From positions 3,410,001 through 3,474,000 of the forward strand of contig JAFEVB010000002.1 of the NCBI GenBank assembly GCA_032629725.1: a stretch of DNA of 64,000 bases, written 5' to 3'. Source of the stretch: Gremmenia infestans. Taxonomy: Eukaryota; Ascomycota; Leotiomycetes; Helotiales; Hamatocanthoscyphaceae. Shown here one piece after another: positions 34,192 through 47,742 of this stretch (position 1 is the stretch's first letter; each line of letters starts with the position of its first letter). The position numbers and the translations under genes are program-made. The notes under the pieces were generated by a model. That model was not told the DNA's origin, searched no databases, and saw only the letters and a program-made list of their open reading frames with translations.

Positions 34192-37100
34192 CTATTCCCC
34201 TCTTAGTTAGCGTAGTCCCTACGCTTAAGTATAATATAAGAAAACATCTTTCTTATAGTATAGCCTTCTTTCTTTCTTATTATGCTACCTATTTATAATA
34301 TTAAAGATAAAAAGCGCTTTATCCTTTACGACCAAATTGTCTCTTCTAGTTATCCTATTGATATAAAGTGCACTTATTATAAATCCTAAGGCTTAGAGTG
34401 TATTATGTCTAAATCCTCTAGTTTAGGCAAATATAGTGCTTACGTAAAGTTAAAAATAAAGTGCGATGTCTGTGGGCCGTTGCTTGTAAACTGGTCTATA
34501 CTAAAGCGTAAAGAACTTCGTCTGGAGCAGAAGAGGCAGGAGACGCTTTTAAAACTATTACGTCTTAACTAGTAATAGTCCAAGTTTAAACGCTATATCT
34601 AGAATATATTACGCTAGGGCCTTAAAACCCTTGATAAGCTTAACGCTTTAGAGGAGAAAAGAAGGTTAAAAAAGAGAAAAGTAGGCGGCGTAAGTAAAAG
34701 GCCCTGCCTGCTTCTATTCCTAACTTCCTTGCTAGTAGTCCTTTATTAGGTCCTAACCTCTTTAGTAACTCTGCCTTTATTGCGTTGCTAGCTATATATA
34801 ATCCTTTAGACCTATTCTAGTTAGGTTGGGGTGCTAATCTTAATAGTCTATAAACATTTTAAGGTCCCTAAGTGCTATCCCTAGCTCCTAGGTGTTTTCT
34901 AAGTATAGGTAGTTTATCTATTTGACTAGGTACTTAGTATAGCCTCTAACCTGTTTATAGTCTAGTATTACTTCGACCTTATACTTAGCGTTAGGGTTAA
35001 CTAGTTAGATTTCCGTAACAGGCGCAGGTAGCACCTCTAGTGGTGCTGGTTTAAGGAGAGATATATAGAATACTAGATATATATTTATTATTCTAGGTAG
35101 TGCTAGTTTATAGTTAACTAGTCCTGCAACTTGCTTGATTTTAAACGGCCCTAGCTTCTTATAATCTAGTTTTATACTTAGTTATTTTATCTTAATATTT
35201 CTCTATATTAGGTAGACCTTATCCCCCTTTTTAAGCGTAGGTTCTATACTATGTTTTCCGTTGTAGTATAACGCTGCTCTCTTTATAAAGAATGCTAGGT
35301 TGCTAGCTAGTTCCTCCTAAAGTGCTTTAAGATTTTCTACCTATATAGTCGCGGATTGGTTATCTACTTCTAAGGTTATTATAAAGCGGTAGGCCTTAGG
35401 GTTATAACTATAATTCGCGTATGCTAGTAAGATCTTTATATTTTCTATCGCTAATATATTATATGCAAACTAGGCAAGTAGTAGAAGTCCTATCTAGTTG
35501 TTCTGCTTATAGTTTATATAATACTAGATGTATATTTCTATTATCTAATTTATCTGTTTAGTTTATCTATTGGTTTATAGGTAAAAACTTGTTAATAGTT
35601 TCCTTTTAATACCTAGTAAAGCTGTAAATGCTATCTAGAATTTTAAAGTAAAGAGCTAATCTTTATCTAATATGATTTCTTCTAGCGCGCTATAGTTTGC
35701 TACTACTACTTAGAGAAATGCCTAGGCTAAGTCTTTAGCTATGCTTAACTTCTTATAGGGTATTATATAGGTGTATTTTATTAACCTATCTATAATAACT
35801 AGGATAGAATCGTATTCTACTTCTATTATTAGATCTTAGATAGTAGTAGTTTAACTACAAAGTCCTATATAATAGATGTCTAAGAAGTCTTTAGTATATT
35901 AGGTAATTGCATTATACTATATAGGGCATATTATAATGCCTTATTTCTATATACAAGTGTCTCACTTGCTAATAACCTCCTTAACTATTATTTATATGCC
36001 TAGGAAATAGTATCTCCGCAAGAGCCTTTCCTAGGTTCTAGTGTTTCCCTAATATCCGTAAGCTAGTAGCTTATATTATTCCTTAATAAATTCTTTTCTA
36101 GATGCTCTTAGGGATATATATCTTATTTCTTATATAGTAGGAGCCCCTCTATATTCTTCTAGAAGTATTATAAGATGCCTTCCGCTACTACGTCCCCTTT
36201 ATATGCTAATCTGATTTTATCTGTAAATAGGTCGCTATTAATACAGGGTTGCTGCTGCGATTTATTATTTATTTAGGATAAGGTTATTGCTATTTTCCTA
36301 GAAGATTACTACGCCCTTTATTTCCTCTTTTACCTTATATCTTAGTTTCCGACTTAGTATATTAGCGCGTGCGTTCTCTATCCTCTTTATGTATTTAATC
36401 TATAAGTCGTAGGTAGTAAGTGTCTTTACCTACCTTATCTATGCTTATTTAAGTCTTTAGTCGTAGTAAAGCTAATAAGATTCTTGTGATTAGTAAGAAT
36501 TATTACTAGGAAGTTAGCCCTCTAAAGGTAAACCCTCTATTCCTATAATGCTTTAACTATTACTAGGAGTTCCTTATTATATATATTATAGTTAAGTTCT
36601 ATAGATATTATTTTTCTAAAGTAGTATGCTACTAGATGCTAGCTGCTATCCTTATATTTCTATGTAAGCACTCCCTTATTACCTTATCTAACGCGTCTAT
36701 CTCTGCTATTAACTTAAGTTCTAGCTAGAAGTTCTAGCGGATAGGTTTCCTCTATAAAAGCCTGCTTTAGCTCTTAGAATGCCTTTTCCGCTTCGTTCAT
36801 CTATTTAAACTCTTTCTCCTTTTTTATTAGGTCTATAAGTAGTAGAGCCTTCTTTTAAATATAACTTAATAAACTTCTAGTAGAAGTTTGCAAATCCTAG
36901 GAAAGATTGCACCTGTTTAACTATAGTTAGCGTTTTCTAGGTAATAATTGCTTAGACCTTTTTAGGGTCTAGGCCGATTTTCCCTAGCGTGATTATATAG
37001 CTTAGAAAGGTGATTTCTTTTATATAGAAGTTGCACTTAGGTAGCTTTAGGCGGAATCCCTTTTACTATGAGTGCTTCTAAGACCTATATTATATATCCT

Positions 37101-38574
37101 ACGTGCTATTCCTTATTATCTGAAATATACTAGTATGTTATTAAGGTAATATATATAGAACCTGTCTAAGAAAGCCCTTAACGCGTTATAGTTAACTTTT
37201 TAATAGGTTACTAGGGTATTAGTTAGCCTAAACGGTATAATCTAGTACTTATAGTAACTAAATCTAGTTTGAAAATGCTATTTTCTATTCCTTGCCCTTT
37301 ATAATACGGATTAGGTAATATGCGTCCCTTATATCTAGTTATATAAAGATTACCGCTTTTCTTAGATAGTCCTATATATTATCTGCTTATAGTAGTAGGT
37401 ATTAATTTTTTATAGTTATCTTATTTAACTTTTAGTAGTTAATACAAAATCGATCTAGTCTGTCCTTTCTTCTTTGCAAATAGCGTTAGCGCTCCTAATA
37501 GGGAGTGCAACTCCCTTATCTATCCCTTAGATAACGCCTTATTAATATACTCCCTTTATAGTCTTATCTTTTCTTTACTATACTAGTAAAGTAGTTCCTA
37601 AGAAGGTTTGCATCCTTCCTTAAGCGGTATCTTATAGTTCTATAGTTAATATTTAGGTAAGGTCTTCTTACTTTATAGGTTATTAAATATCTATTTAAAC
37701 TTCTTATACTATACTAGTATCTCTTTTTCGACCTTTATATTATCTGGTGGAGGGCCTTAGGTTATATGCCCTAGCGTGTTATAGGAGGTAGCGCTAACCT
37801 CTCTATAGCTATATAGTTATTTTAATACATAGCTATATTAGGTAAACTTTACCTTATAAGTTTCCTAGTTGATTTCTGGATTATATTATCTAATCTAAGA
37901 AATACTAAAAATGGCCTAATTATCTCTAATACGGATTATATCTAGGCTGATTTCCTCCTAGTAACCTCTAATAGTTACTTATATAGGTATAGTCTTATGC
38001 TTAACTATCTCTCTATTTATTTTAATTGCTATCCTATTAATAATAGTAAGTGGGTAGGGTTCTACCTTCTCTTTATATTAGTATATTAAGCCTTTTTATA
38101 GCCTCTAGCGAGATAAAGTTCCCTCTGCGCACTAGAGTTAAGCATAACCCTATAGCTCTTTCCTCTAGTGCTAGTATTTAGTATTATGTGGTTTTAGCCC
38201 CTTATAGCTGCCACTTGCTTCTCTAGTTATCTTCCTTCTAGGATCTTATATCCTATGAATTGGTTTTCCTATAGTTAGTAACTGCTTTCCTATCTTATTA
38301 GTTAGTATAGGGTGTTTAGCGCGAATGTGCTTTATGCTTTATTACTAATATATTACTAGGCAAAAATTATTAGGTTTGTAGGAAATAGAGGAAAAGTTGT
38401 TTTCCTCTAAATGCGTTTGCCTAACCCTTTACTAGTAATTTCCTAGACGTCTCCTAGCTCTATAATTAAGCTTAGCCTTAGTATCTCCTTTTTAGGGATG
38501 CCTTTCAATAATCCTAGGCCGTTAAGGTGCCCTAAAGATAACTTATTATATATCTTAGTATATAACTATATAGT

Positions 38575-38579
38575 AGATA
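38575..38579. repeat. Target-site duplication of element B (left copy)
   Basis: AGATA left of element B, paired with AGATG at 45136-45140. The single difference is G to A, consistent with RIP after insertion. Confidence 0.8.
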
Positions 38580-39062
38580 TATAACGATCGCCTAGCTTAT
38601 ATAGTGCTAGGGTAAGTCTTATGACTTAAGTAGGTCCCTGGACCTAGGTTATTATTAGGTTAATATTAGTATCTATTAATAGATTACTAGTTGCTATACT
38701 TAGGAGTATAGCTTATTATAAAGTATAAAGTAATAAGCGTATATTAGGAAATACTATTTGAGTTAAGCATAAAGCTCCTATCTAATAGGTAACGACCTAG
38801 TCTTATATAGAACCCTTATACTACTAGTCGACCCTGGTCGACTTAACTACTATTAATCTAGTCGACTGCTTGCTAGTCGACTAGTCGATCGCATTATATG
38901 ACTAATTATATAGTATAATAACTAAATATTAGTAGGCCCACTCTCTAATAAATATACCTAAATATATATATACAGGACTATAACCTCCCTCCTAGGGGTT
39001 CTCCTATGTCTAAAACCAGACACTAAGCCTAAGGTCCCTAGTTATATATTATATCTATAATA
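38580..39062 (-). repeat. Left LTR of element B (483 bp; 3' LTR in element orientation)
   Basis: Shares its first about 240 bp and last about 70 bp with the LTRs of A but has a different middle (about 38821-38993) with four GTCGAC palindromes and one GTCGAT. Matches 44653-45135. Confidence 0.92.
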
Positions 39063-42000
39063 CTATTCCTCTCCTAGTTAGCGTTGCCCTAACGCTTAAG
39101 TATAATATAGGAAAACATCTTATTAGGCCTATAGCCTTTCTTCTCTTTCTTATTATGCTACCTAAACGTAATAGCAACTAATATTCTCTCTCTCTTAGTA
39201 ATACTATAGAAAAGACTAGTAAACGAAATATAGCTCTTATTTTTATTATAAAAGGAGCAAAAGATAGTGCGTAGCGCCTTGCAATATTAAATATACTTGT
39301 TATGCTAAGTGTATCTGCTAGGGCAAAACCTGCAACGTTCGCTAGGTTAATCAGATGCCTAAAGTTATAAAGTAGAGTTGCTAGAGCATTAGCGCTAAAA
39401 ACTTCATACTAAGAAGGCTAAGGCTTTTACGAAGATCCTACGACTTAAGAAACTTTAAAAGGCGTTAGATAAAAAGGAGCAGCGCATAATTGCTACTAGT
39501 TTAAATTCTCTTAATAAGCTTAATGCTCTTAAGAAGAAGAGCGGAAAAGAGTATAAGGGGAGGGAGCGTAAGTGTAGAGGCCTGCCTGCTTTCTCTAGTA
39601 TTAGGTCTGGTAATAACCCTTCTTTCCTATTCTAATCCTTTTAATAACCCTGCTTTTATGCGTCTCTTGCGGCGTATAATCCCTTAGATCCGTTCTAGTT
39701 AGGTTAGGGTATTAATCTTAGTAGCTTATAAATATCTTAAGATTCTTAAGTATTACCTTTATTTCCTAAGTGTTCTTTAAGTATAGGTAGCCTATCTATT
39801 TAACTAGGTACTTAATACTTCTCTAACCTGCTTTATAGTCTAGTATTACTTTAATCTTATACTTAGCATTAGGGTTAACTGGTTGGATTTCCGTGATAGG
39901 CGTAGGTAGCGCCCCTAGTAGTGCTAGTTTAAGGAGGGATATATAGAATACTAGATATATATTTATTATTCTAGGTAGTGCTAATTTATAGTTAACTAGT
40001 CCTACGACTTGCTTGATTTTAAATAGCCCTAGCTTCTTATAGTCTAGTTTGTGCTTAGTTGTTTTATTTTAATATTTTTTCGTATTAGGTAGACCTTATC
40101 CCCTCTTTAAGCATAGGTTTCATACTACGTTTTCTGTTATAGTATAACGCTGCTCTCTTTATAAAGAATGCTAGGTCGCTAGCTAGTTCCTTCTAAAGTG
40201 CTTTAAGGTCTTCTATCTATATAGTCGCGGATTAGTTGTCTACTTCTAAGGTTATCGCAAAGTAGTAGGCCTTAGGGTTATAACTATAATTTGCGTATGC
40301 TAGTAAGATCTTTATATTTTCCGCAGCTAACTGTTATATACGAACTAGGCAAGTAGTAGAAGTCCTACCTAGTTATTCTGCTTATAGTTTATATAATACC
40401 AGATATATATTTCTATTATCTAATTTATCTATTTAGTTTATCTATTAGTTTATAGGTAAAAACTTATTAATAGTTTCCTTTTAATACCTAGTAAAGCTAT
40501 AAATGCCGTCTAGAATTTTAAAGTAAAAAGCTAATCTTTATCTAATATAATTTCTTCTAGCGCGCTATAGTTTGCTACTACTACTTAGAGAAATGCCTAG
40601 GCTAAGTCTTTAGCTATGCTTAATTCCTTATAGGGTATTATATAGGTGTATTTTATTAACCTATCTATAATAACTAGGATAGAATTATATTCTACTCCTA
40701 TTATTAGATCCTTAGATAGTAGTAGTTTAACTATAAAGTCCTATATAATAGATGTCTAGGAGTCTTTAGTATATTAGGTAATTATATTATACTATATAAG
40801 GCGTATTATAATGCCTTATTCTATATCAAGTATTACACTTGCTAATAACCTTCTTAACTATTATTTGCATGCCTAGGAAATAGTATCTCCGCAAGAGCCT
40901 TTCCTAGGTTCTAGTGTTTCCCTAATATCTATAAGCTAGTAGCTTATATTATTCCTTAATAAATTCTTTTTAGATACTCTTAGGGATATATATCTTATTC
41001 TTATATAGTAGGAGCCCCTCTATATTCTTCTAGAAGTATTATAAGATGCCTTCTGCTACTACGTCCCCTTTATATGCTAATCTGATTTTATCTATAAATA
41101 GGTCGCTATTAATATAGGTCGCAGCTGCGATTTATTATTTATTTAGGATAAGGTTATTGCTATTTTCCTAGAAGATCGCAACGCCCTTTTATTTCCTCTT
41201 TTACTTTATATCCTAGCTTCCAACTTAGTACATTAGCGCATGATTTCTTTATTCCCTTTATATATTTAATTTATAAGTTATAGGTAGCAAGTGTCTCTAC
41301 CTACCTTATCTATCGCTATTTAAGTCTTTAGTTATAGTAAAGCTAATAAGATTCTTATAATTAGTAAGAATTATTACTAGGAAGTTAGCCCTCTAAAGGT
41401 AAACCCTCTATTCCTATAATACTTTAACTATTACTAGAAGTTCCTTATTATATATATTATAGTTAAGTTCTACAGATGTTATTTTTCTAAAGTAGTACGC
41501 TACTAGATGCTAGCTGCTATCCTTATATTTCTATATAAGCACTCCTCTTATCGCCCTATCTAACGCGTCTATCTCTACTATTAACTTAAGTTCTAGCTAG
41601 AAGTTCTAGCGGATAGGTTCCTCTATAAAGGCCTGCTTTAGCTCTTAGAATGCCTTTTCCGCTTTATCTATCTATTTAAACTTTTTCTCCTTTTTTATTA
41701 GGTCTATAAGTAGTAGAGCCTTCTTTAAATATAACTTAATAAACTTCTAGTAGAAGTTTGCAAATCCTAGGAAAAGATTACACCTATTTAACTATAGTTA
41801 GCGTCTCCTAGGTAATAATTGCTTAGACCTTTTTAGGATCTAGGCCGATTTTCCCTAGCGTAATTATATAGCCTAGAAAGGTAATTTCTTTTATATAAAA
41901 GTTGCACTTAGATAGCTTTAGGCGGAATCCCTTTACTGCAAGTGCTTCTAAGACCTATATTACGTATCCTATATGCTATTCCTTATTGTCTAAATATACT

Positions 42001-44652
42001 AGTATATTATTAAGGTAATATATATAGAACCTGTCTAAGAAAGCTCTTAACGCGTTATAGTTAACTTCTTAATAGGTTACTAGGGCATTAGTTAGCCTAA
42101 ACGGTATAACCTAGTACTTATAGTAACTAAATCTAGTTTAAAATGCCGTTTTCTATTCCTTGCCTTTCGCGATGCGGATTAGGTAATATGCGTCCCTTAT
42201 ATCCAGTTATATAAAGATCACCGCTTTTCTTAGACGGTCTTATATATTATCTGCCTGTAGTAGTAGGTATTAGTTTTTTATAGTTATCTTATTTAACTTT
42301 TAGTAGTTAATACAAAATCGATCTAGTCTGTCTTTCTTCTTCGTAAATAGTATTAGCGCTCCTAATAGGGAGTGCGACTCTCTTATCTATCCCTTAGATA
42401 ACGCTTTATTAATATACTCCCTCTATAGTCTTATCTTTCTTTTTACTATACTAGCGAAGTGGTTCCTAAGAAGGTTTGCATCTTTCTTAAGTAGTATCTT
42501 ATAGTCCTATAGTTAATATTTAGGTAAGGCCTTCTTACCTTATAGGTTATTAAACATCTATTTAAACTTCTTATACTATACTAGTATCTCTTTTTTTAAC
42601 CTTCTTATTATCTGGTGGAGGGCCTTAGATTGCGTGCCCTAGCGCGTTATAGAAGGTAGCGCTAACCTCTCTACGGCTATATAGTTATTTTAATATATAG
42701 CTATATTAGATAAACTTCACCTTATAAGTTTTCTAGTTAATTTCTAGATTATATTATCTAATCTAAAGAATACTAAAAATAGCCTAATTATCTCTAATAC
42801 AGATTATATCTAGGCTGATTTCCTCCTAGTAACCTCTAATAGTTACCTGTATAGGTATAGTCTTATACTTAACTATCCCTCTATTTATTTTAATCGCTAT
42901 CCTATTAATAATAGTAAGTAGGTAGGGTTCCTTCTTCTCTTATATTAGTATATTAAGCCTTTTATAGCTTCTAGCGAGATGAAGTTCCTCTAGCACTAGA
43001 GTTAAGTATAACCCGTAGCTCCTTTCCTCTAGTATAGGCGTTTAGTATTACGTGGTTTTAGCTCTCTATAGCCGCCACTTGCTTTCCTAGTTATCTTCCT
43101 TCTAGGACCTCGTATCCTATAAATTGGTTTTCCTATAGTTAGTAACTGCTTTCCCACCTTATTAGTTAGTATAGGGTATTTAGCGCGAATATGCTTTATA
43201 CTTCATTACTAATATATTACTAGGCGAAAATTATTAGGTTTATAGGAAATAGAGAAAAAGTTATTTTTCTCTAAATACATTTATCTAACCCTTCGCTAGT
43301 AATTTCCTAGACGTCTCCTAGCTCTATAATTAAGCTTAGCCTTAGCATCTCCTCTCTAGGGATGCCTTTAATAATCCTAGGCCGTTAAGATGCCCTAAAG
43401 ACGACTTATTATATATCTTAATATATAACTATATAGTATATGCTTTTTTCTGGTTTCTCTATTCCTAGCTAGAAGTCCCTTTCAAAGGCCGGTTTATCCC
43501 TCTTTTTAGGTTTCTACCAGTTTCCTATAGAAAGCTTATTACTAGCTATAATCTATTCTTTATCTATATTAGATAGCTAGTCCGTAGGATTCTAAGATAG
43601 GCTTGCTTTCTCTTCTATATTTATTTCCTAGCTTTTATACTTAGATAGTTGCATGCTATACTCCCACCCCTTAGGGTCTAGTCGCAATACTATACCTAAG
43701 GTTTATATAGCCGCGCTTATATTTCATTTCTTTTAGGGTCCTTTCCCCTTCTTCTGCCTATAAGAGAATGCTAGGTATCTAGGTAATCCATACTTAAAAC
43801 AGAGTCCCTTTTAATATCGCTTATCCCGTTTCTCCCTAAAAAGTGGGTTCAGCTTCTAGTAAGCGGTATTAATTTCTATTAGATCCCCCTAGTCCTTCCT
43901 TCCTATTAATCCTATCTTTCCTAACTATTTACTAAAGTTATAGGTTCCCTTTTATTTAAGAGACCTCTTAAAAAATTAGTTATTAATCTTAACCGCTTTC
44001 TTAATTATTTCGGCGAGACTATTTAGTTGGTCCATCCTAGTTAGCTTATCCTTAATAAAGTCCTTTAGTCCTATATAGTACTGGCTAGTTAGGGCGCAGT
44101 CGCCCTATCCTACCATATCCAAATACTACTAGAACCTAGCTATATACTTAGAGGCTAACTTATTCTGCTTCAATCGTCGTAGCTCCTGTTTAGCTATACT
44201 TTACTATTTAAGGTCGCTAAAGACTTATCGGATATTTTTCTTAAATGCCTTATAGCTTATAAACATAGCCTAAGTTAAGATCCTTGCCCTAGTCGTAACT
44301 CGCCTCTAACTAGTCTTATTTGCTATAAAGTCGTTAATATAGGTCTTAACCTAGTTAAAGGCCACGCTCTAAAGATAACTAATTATATAGATAACCTTTA
44401 CTGCCTTAGTTTCAAACAAGTATTAGTTAAATAGAATATATATATCTATTAAAGTTAGAAAGTTATCTAACTTGCCTTTATTCTTATAGAATATATTAAG
44501 TGTCTTAATAATCGCAGTTTATTCCTATACCGCAAGGGTCTAGGCTAGTGCTAGCGTAGAAGCTAGAGTTAGCGTTAGGGTTAGGGTATTCTTCCCCTTA
44601 GTAGATCTAGTAGATAATATTATTCCGTTAATAGAGAGACTAGTGCTTAAAG

Positions 44653-45135
44653 TGTAATAATCGCCTAGCTTATATAGTGCTAGGGTAAGTCTTATAACTT
44701 AAGTAGGTCCCTAGACCTAGGTTATTATTAGGTTAATATTAGTATCTATTAATAGATTACTAGTTGCTATACTTAGAAGTATAGCTTATTATAAAGTATA
44801 AAGTAATAAGTATATATTAGGAAATACTATTTAAGTTAAGTATAAAGCTCCTATCTAATAGGTAATAACCTAGTCTTATATAGAACCTTTATACTACTAG
44901 TCGACCTTGGTCGACTTGACTACTATTGATCTAGTTAACTGCTTGCTAGTCGACTAGTCGATCGCATTATATAACTAATCACATGGTATGATAACTAAAT
45001 GTTAGTAGGCCTACTCCTTAATAAACATACCTAAATATATTATATAGGACTATAACCTCCCTCCTAGGGGTTCTCCTATGTCTAAAACCAGACACTAAGC
45101 CTAAGGTCCCCTAGTTATATATTATGTTCGTAATA
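44653..45135 (-). repeat. Right LTR of element B (483 bp; 5' LTR in element orientation)
   Basis: Begins TGTAATAATCGCC, retaining the TG end, and ends GTTCGTAATA. Same middle module as the left B LTR. Confidence 0.92.
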
Positions 45136-46350
45136 AGATGCCTTTTTCTAGTTTCTCTATTCTTAGCTAGAAGTCCTTTTCGAAAGCTGGTTTATCCCTT
45201 TCTTTAGGTTCCTACTAGTTTCCTGCAGAAAGCTTATTACTAGCTATAATCTATTCTTTATCTATATTAGGTAGCTAGTCCGTAGGATCCTAAGATAAGC
45301 TTGCTTTCTTTTCTGCGTTTATTTCCTAGCTTTTATATTTAGGTGGTTATATGCTATACTTCTATCTCTTAGGGTTAGGTTATAAAGCTGCACCTAAGGT
45401 TTATATAGCTGCGCTTATATTTTATTTCTTTTAGGGTCTTTTCCCTTTTTTCTGCCTATAAGAGGATATTAGGTATCTAGGTAATCTATACTTAAAATAG
45501 AGTCCTTTCTAATATCGCTTATCTTGTTTTTCCCTAGAGAGTAGGCTTAGCTTCTAGTAAGCGGCGTTAATTTCTATTAGATCCCCCTAGTCCTTTTTTC
45601 CTATTAAGCCTATCTTTCCTAACTATTTACTAAAGTTATAGGTTCTTTTTTATTTAAGGGACCTCTTAAAGTATTAGTTATTAATTTTAACTACTTTCTT
45701 AATTATTTTAGCAAGACTGTTTAGTTAGTTTATCCTAGTTAGCTTATCCTTAATAAAGTCCTTTAGTCCTACGTAGTACTAGCTAGTTAAGGCGCGGTTG
45801 CTCTATCCTACTATATCTAAATACTGCTAGAACCTAGCTATATACTTAGAGGCTGACTTATTCTACCTTAGTTGTTATAGCTTCTATTTAGCTATACTTT
45901 ACTATTTAAGATCGCTAAAGACTTATTAGATGCTTTTCTTAAATGCCTTATAGCTTATAAATATAGTCTAGGTTAAGGTCCTTGCTCCGGTTGTAACTTG
46001 CTCTTAACTGGTTTTATTTACTATAAAATTATTAATATAGGTCTTAACCTAGTTAAAAGCTACGCTCTAAAGGTAACTAATTATATAGATAACCTTTGCT
46101 GCTTTAGTTCTAAATAAGTATTAGTTAAATAGAATATAGATATCTATTAAAGTTAGAAAGTTGTCTAACTTGCCTTTGTCTTTATAGAATATATTAGGTG
46201 TTTTAATAATTGCGGTTTGCTTTTATACTATAAGAGTCTGGGCTAGCGCTAGCATAGAAGCTGGAGTTGGCGTTGGGGTTAGGGTATCTTTCCCCTTAGT
46301 AGATCTAGTAGATGATATTGTTCTATTAATAAAGAGACTAGTGCTTAAAG

Positions 46351-46782
46351 TGTAACAATTGCCTAGCCTATATAGTGCTAGGGTAAGTCTTATAACTTAA
46401 GTAGGTCCCTAGACCTAGATTATTATTAGGTTAATATTAGTATCTATTAATAGATTACTAGTTGCTATACTTAGGAGTATAGCTTATTATAAAGTATAAA
46501 GTAATAAGCGTATATTAGGAAATACTATTTAAGTTAAGTATAAAGCTTCTATTTAATAGGTAACAACCTAGCCTTATATAGAACCTTTATGCCTTTAGAT
46601 CCCGATGGATCCTAACGGGCCGTAAGGATCCCTACGGTTCTCCTTAGTCCGTTATATAACTAATATACTAGAAAAACGTCTTTTGCTTATATAAGGAAAA
46701 TCTGTCCCTATTAAGGGTTCTCCTACGTCTAGAGTCAGATATTGAGCCTAAGGTCCCTTGGTTATATGTTACGTTCGTAATA
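46351..46782 (-). repeat. Right LTR of element A (432 bp; 5' LTR in element orientation)
   Basis: Begins TGTAACAATTGCC and ends ACGTTCGTAATA. The middle module contains a 25-bp near-palindrome bounded by GGATCC (46607-46631). Confidence 0.92.
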
Positions 46783-47742
46783 TTATATGCTTTATTAGAA
46801 TATGTATATTATGTAAACTATATAATTTTAGCCTTAATAACTAAGTATTATTAAGACCTTTTACTTTATTACTATAACTTTAGCGTTTATACCTATAAAT
46901 GCAATAATAAAACTATAGATTACTAGACTAGATAAATAAACTATATATATAGATAGGATCATGTGATATATATAATATATATATAATATATATGTTCTAA
47001 TACTTCTAGCTTATTATTACCCTTTTTAATTTTATATCTAGGACTTTATTACTAGTAGATAATAGTATAGCATTATGCTAGCGCTATTTCTAAGTATAAT
47101 AGAGCAAGCTACTAGTAGAAACTGAAAAGTGTATGGATCGAGTAATAAGAGCATTAAACAATATAGATTTAGTAAATAACCGTTTAATTATTTTATCTCA
47201 AGTCCGCTCTTTCAAGGAAAAGTTCAATAACAAGAGTGTAAAACGATATAAAAGTGTATATAAAGTACAACCTAAGTATAAAGTATCATAATCTCAAGTC
47301 GTGGTTGCGAGTCAAATCGCAATTTAGTAACTGCGATAGGGGCTCCGTGGCAAAATCACGGCTTTTGACACTACCTCTATAGAGTAGGTAAGGCAAGGTA
47401 GTTAGTAGCATCGCTGTGAGGCGATAGAGGCCCAGCTCAGCTCCCAAGCGTCGAGTATCTTCCTTAAAATACATCCTTCACTAAATGCATGTCCTTGCTG
47501 AACTTAGACTCGATTACTACCTAGGTCAGCCAGCCTACGAAGAAATCCGAGGCTTGAAATGACTTACTCACTTCCCTGCATTGGTTGCCACGACTATTTC
47601 CCAAATCCATTACCAATAACAAAGCATGCACTCGCCGTACTCCATACTAATATCACCCAAATCCCAAATCGATCATGCCATCCCGTTTCATAACCCATGT
47701 TCCCTCACCTTCTCCCTCTTCTCCCTCTCTTCCCCAATAATC
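46783..47742. other. Right edge of the AT-rich island and normal-composition spacer
   Basis: AT-rich and gene-free to about 47250, including an ATATATAAT microsatellite (about 46958-46992); normal composition afterwards. An open frame at 47286-47474 (minus) has no supporting feature. Confidence 0.5.

Larger units (their letters stand above)
38580..45135 (-). mobile_element. Chromovirus B, RIP-inactivated, inserted into element A
   Basis: Inner element: LTRs 38580-39062 and 44653-45135 (483 bp each), internal part about 5.59 kb, nearly the same length as that of A. Flanks are AGATA (38575-38579) and AGATG (45136-45140), a 5-bp duplication with one G-to-A change; joining them restores the A sequence, which aligns with B's own uninterrupted copy around 43430-43445. 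The internal region is collinear with A. Relics: zinc knuckle reading CFKYGLPRYLAFSYR (about 43758-43805), YLNN at 42006-42011, GPF/chromodomain region about 39790-40110, and a purine-rich tract (minus strand) at 39063-39075 beside the left LTR. No frame is intact. Confidence 0.92.
33758..46782 (-). mobile_element. Chromovirus (Ty3/Gypsy LTR retrotransposon) A, RIP-inactivated, interrupted by element B
   Basis: Outer element: LTRs 33758-34191 and 46351-46782, flanked by the 5-bp duplication TTATA (33753-33757, 46783-46787). Removing nested element B leaves about 6.46 kb. Orientation is minus: a purine-rich tract (plus strand CTATTCCCCTCTT, 34192-34204) abuts the left LTR, Gag lies at the right, and integrase at the left. 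Minus-strand translation with many stops still shows a zinc-knuckle relic near 45455-45500, a YLNN remnant of the reverse transcriptase YxDD box (NN codons 37137-37142), the GKIGLDPKKV/QSFLGFANFY connection region at about 36870-37030, an integrase GPF motif (LDYKKLGPFKI, about 35140-35170) and a chromodomain (about 34920-34990). Changes are C-to-T/G-to-A, as RIP produces. Confidence 0.92.

Noticed and set aside
34400..34800. Possible host gene inside the island, suggested by less AT-rich stretches
   Set aside because: The stretch is collinear with 39280-39700 in element B, so it is retrotransposon sequence and has no intact frame.
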